Below, one piece after another: positions 5,234 to 6,662 of a DNA stretch of 6,662 nucleotides. Position numbers and translations under genes: made by a program. Source of the stretch: Nitrospirota bacterium. GTDB lineage: Bacteria > Nitrospirota > Nitrospiria > Nitrospirales > UBA8639. The stretch's first letter is position 1. Every line of letters starts with the position of its first letter. The notes below the pieces were generated by a model. That model was not told the origin of the DNA. It did not search any database and saw nothing but the letters and a program-made list of their open reading frames with translations. Where the stretch lies: positions 1 through 6,662 of the forward strand of contig JAOUGQ010000166.1 in the NCBI GenBank assembly GCA_029865515.1, in the 5' to 3' direction.

Positions 5234-5296
5234 ATGGGATACCTTATTGCGGGGCTATTACAGGGTTCGCCCAGGGGCCAAGGTCAAGGGTTGTGA
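5234..5296 (+). CDS. possible Gly-rich leader peptide (20 residues) overlapping the glyQ start
   Basis: From ATG 5234 a 20-codon frame runs to TGA at 5294-5296. It encodes six Gly, four of them in the last ten residues (GSPRGQGQGL), using GGA, GGG, GGT and GGC codons. Its stop overlaps the glyQ GTG (5293-5295) as GTGA, the arrangement used for translational coupling. Leader peptides rich in the cognate amino acid control many biosynthetic operons and some synthetase genes, so a role in sensing glycyl-tRNA supply is plausible. Against it: no clear ribosome binding site precedes the ATG (only ACGGA, 13 nt away), and the local sequence is G-rich, which inflates Gly codons in this frame. Confidence 0.35.
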   Translation: MGYLIAGLLQGSPRGQGQGL

Positions 5297-5300
5297 CCTT
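5280..5300 (+). promoter_or_regulatory. hairpin enclosing the glyQ ribosome binding site and GTG start
   Basis: AAGGTCA (5280-5286) and TGACCTT (5294-5300) are exact reverse complements with the 7-nt loop AGGGTTG. The stem pairs the likely AAGG ribosome binding site (5280-5283) and two bases of the glyQ start codon (the G at 5293 is in the loop). In mRNA it should reduce independent initiation at glyQ, and a ribosome translating the 5234-5296 frame would open it. Pairing is seen in the sequence; the regulatory role is inferred. Confidence 0.4.
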
Positions 5301-6207
5301 TCAAAATATTATTCTCTCCCTTCATCAGTTTTGGAAATCCCACCACTGCATCCTGACCCAACCGTATGACACGGAAAAAGGGGCCGGGACGTTTAATCCT
5401 GCGACGTTTCTTCGCGCGATAGGACCTGAGCCATGGCGTGCGGCGTATGTTGAGCCATGTCGAAGGCCGACCGATGGCCGGTACGGGGACAATCCGAATC
5501 GCCTCCAGCATTACTTCCAATATCAGGTTGTGTTGAAACCTGCTCCGCCGGATTCTCAGGATCTATATCTCCAAAGTCTCGCCCATTTGGGGTTAGACCC
5601 CTACCAACACGATATTCAATTTTTGCAGGATGATTGGGAATCCCCGACCTTGGGAGCTTGGGGCTTGGGTTGGGAGGTCAGGCTGGATGGGATGGAGATT
5701 ACCCAGTTTACCTATTTTCAAGAAGTCGGCGGCTTGGAATTAGATCCCGTGACGGTGGAGTTAACCTACGGGTTGGAACGCATTGCCATGTATTTGCAGC
5801 AAGTCGATAATGTGTATGATTTGATGTGGACAGAAGGGATTCGGTACGGAGAACTCTATCACGAGTCGGAAGTCCAGTTTTCCATCTATAATTTTGAAGC
5901 GGCCGATGTGGATTTGATTCAAACCAGTTTTGATCGATACGAAAAGGAATGCCAACAGTTACTGGCGCATCCGCGGGGATTGGTTTTGCCGGCCTATGAC
6001 TGTTGTATGAAATGTTCCCATCTCTTTAATTTGTTGGATGCGAGAGGGGCGATCAGTGTGGCTCAACGGACAGGCTATATCGGTAGAGTCCGGAATCTCG
6101 CCAGGAAATGCGCTCAAGCCTATCAGGGGCAACGGGAACAGATGGGGTTTCCGCTCTTACCGCAAGCGGGTGCCCCAGCCCGTAAAGTAGGCAAGAACAT
6201 AAATTGA
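5293..6207 (+). CDS. glyQ: glycyl-tRNA synthetase alpha subunit
   Basis: The 304-residue product is a complete GlyQ, the catalytic class II subunit of the alpha2-beta2 enzyme that charges tRNA-Gly with glycine using ATP in the cytosol. The hallmark blocks are present: QPYDTEKGAGTFNPATFLR (23-41), GPEPWRAAYVEPCRRPTDG (44-62) with RYGDNPNR, DDWESPTLGAWGLGWEV (113-129), DGMEITQFTYFQEVGG (132-147), motif 3 TYGLERIAMYLQ (158-169), and LPAYDCCMKCSHLFNLLDAR leading to GRVRNLAR. Cys56 stands where I would expect Ser. The tail after GFPLL adds about 15 basic residues. Start chosen at GTG 5293 because family members begin M-T-F-Q; the frame stays open back to 5074 but that extension does not resemble GlyQ. 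The only ribosome binding site is a weak AAGG nine nt upstream, inside a hairpin. glyS follows after 39 nt, forming an operon. Confidence 0.96.
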   Translation: MTFQNIILSLHQFWKSHHCILTQPYDTEKGAGTFNPATFLRAIGPEPWRAAYVEPCRRPTDGRYGDNPNRLQHYFQYQVVLKPAPPDSQDLYLQSLAHLGLDPYQHDIQFLQDDWESPTLGAWGLGWEVRLDGMEITQFTYFQEVGGLELDPVTVELTYGLERIAMYLQQVDNVYDLMWTEGIRYGELYHESEVQFSIYNFEAADVDLIQTSFDRYEKECQQLLAHPRGLVLPAYDCCMKCSHLFNLLDARGAISVAQRTGYIGRVRNLARKCAQAYQGQREQMGFPLLPQAGAPARKVGKNIN

Positions 6208-6236
6208 ACGCATGCTCCCGTGAGTGGGAGTGGCGT
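6208..6236 (+). promoter_or_regulatory. interrupted hairpin in the glyQ-glyS spacer
   Basis: CTCCC (6215-6219) pairs with GGGAG (6226-6230) over a 6-nt loop, and the outer ACGC (6208-6211) can pair with GCGT (6233-6236) across a small internal loop. It is followed by GTAGGGTTTTATG, in which AGGG may serve as the glyS ribosome binding site. With no T-run it is unlikely to terminate; it may protect the glyQ 3' end or adjust glyS translation. Confidence 0.3.
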
Positions 6237-6246
6237 GTAGGGTTTT

Positions 6247-6662
6247 ATGGCACCACCAAAAAAAGCGCCTAGACGTGCAAAGACTAAGCATAGTCCCAAG
6301 CTCCCTGGCAGGGTGCTCCCGTTTCTCTTGGAGATCGGGACGGAAGAATTGCCGGCCGCCTTCCTCCCCCAGGCACTGCAAGATCTTGCGATACTTGGAC
6401 AAAAGCTGTTTGCTGAATGTCGATTGGAGTATGGGGCCTTACGGACAGTTGGAACCCCAAGGCGCTTAACGTTGCTGGTGGAAGGCTTGCAAGCGCAGCA
6501 AGCCTCACTGACCCAGGAAATTTTAGGTCCCCCAGTATCCGCAGCCTTGGATGCTTCTGGGCAGCCGACAAAGGCGGCGCAGGGGTTTGCTAAATCCCAA
6601 GGTGTGCCGGTTGACCAGCTTCGCATCAAGGAAACCCCCAAGGGGGCCTATATGGCGGTTGA
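6247..6662 (+). CDS. glyS: glycyl-tRNA synthetase beta subunit, N-terminal part (cut by window edge)
   Basis: From ATG 6247 the frame is open for 138 codons to the right edge. The family start LLEIGTEELPAAFLPQAL appears at residues 27-44, followed by GALRTVGTPRRLTLLVEGL, EILGPPVSAALDASGQPTKAAQGFAKSQ (given here as one conserved region, about 93-120) and RIKETPKGAYMAV at the edge; all are typical of the GlyS N-terminal domain. GlyS holds the tRNA-recognising and anticodon-binding parts of the alpha2-beta2 enzyme. It is unusual in having about 23 extra residues before the conserved start, rich in Lys/Arg/Pro (MAPPKKAPRRAKTKHSPK), including a run of seven A (6258-6264). A TAG at 6238-6240 in frame excludes an earlier start; GTG 6313 would be an alternative that removes most of the extension, but ATG 6247 has AGGG four nt upstream. 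Confidence 0.93.
   Translation, partial: MAPPKKAPRRAKTKHSPKLPGRVLPFLLEIGTEELPAAFLPQALQDLAILGQKLFAECRLEYGALRTVGTPRRLTLLVEGLQAQQASLTQEILGPPVSAALDASGQPTKAAQGFAKSQGVPVDQLRIKETPKGAYMAV

Noticed and set aside
5074..5292. N-terminal extension of GlyQ by 73 residues
   Set aside because: The frame is open but the sequence does not resemble any part of GlyQ, and the family start M-T-F-Q falls exactly at GTG 5293.
5190..5300. Glycine T-box or glycine riboswitch before glyQ
   Set aside because: I find neither the conserved T-box antiterminator sequence nor tandem glycine-aptamer-like structure, and the leader of about 100 nt is too short for either.
6123..6641. Minus-strand ORF of 172 codons
   Set aside because: It is antisense to the end of glyQ and the start of glyS, both recognised with confidence, and has no family resemblance.

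Overview
The window reads as chromosomal DNA of a free-living bacterium with balanced GC content. The gene content and protein style (a divergent FolB-methyltransferase fusion, a periplasmic cupredoxin, a small Cys-containing lipoprotein, separate glyQ and glyS) remind me of Nitrospira-like Nitrospirota. That assignment is inference, because no rRNA or other phylogenetic marker is present. I see no mobile element, CRISPR array, tRNA or rRNA.

Layout from left to right: (1) the 5' part of a minus-strand gene for a single-pass membrane protein runs off the left edge (start at 245). (2) A divergent regulatory region of about 330 bases contains a perfect 7-bp-arm dyad and a possible 34-codon ORF. 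(3) On the plus strand, a YjbQ/UPF0047 protein is followed by an unrecognised acidic 337-residue protein. (4) Convergent to these is a minus-strand pair, read right to left: a dihydroneopterin aldolase (FolB) fused to a class I SAM methyltransferase, then a PHP-domain phosphoesterase 15 nt downstream, almost certainly one operon. (5) Divergent from folB is an exported cupredoxin with a type 1 copper ligand set. (6) A convergent minus-strand small lipoprotein follows, with its own promoter and a perfect 12-bp hairpin just after its stop. (7) glyQ and the first 138 codons of glyS (alpha and beta chains of the tetrameric glycyl-tRNA synthetase) run off the right edge.

The most interesting signal lies just before glyQ. 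A 20-codon ORF (5234-5296) with six Gly codons ends in a TGA that overlaps the glyQ GTG start as GTGA. A perfect 7-bp hairpin (5280-5300) spans the same place and encloses the glyQ start. Together they suggest a glycine-sensing leader peptide translationally coupled to glycyl-tRNA synthetase; this is a hypothesis, weakened by the lack of a clear ribosome binding site for the leader. Second in interest are the FolB-methyltransferase fusion and its apparently leaderless promoter.
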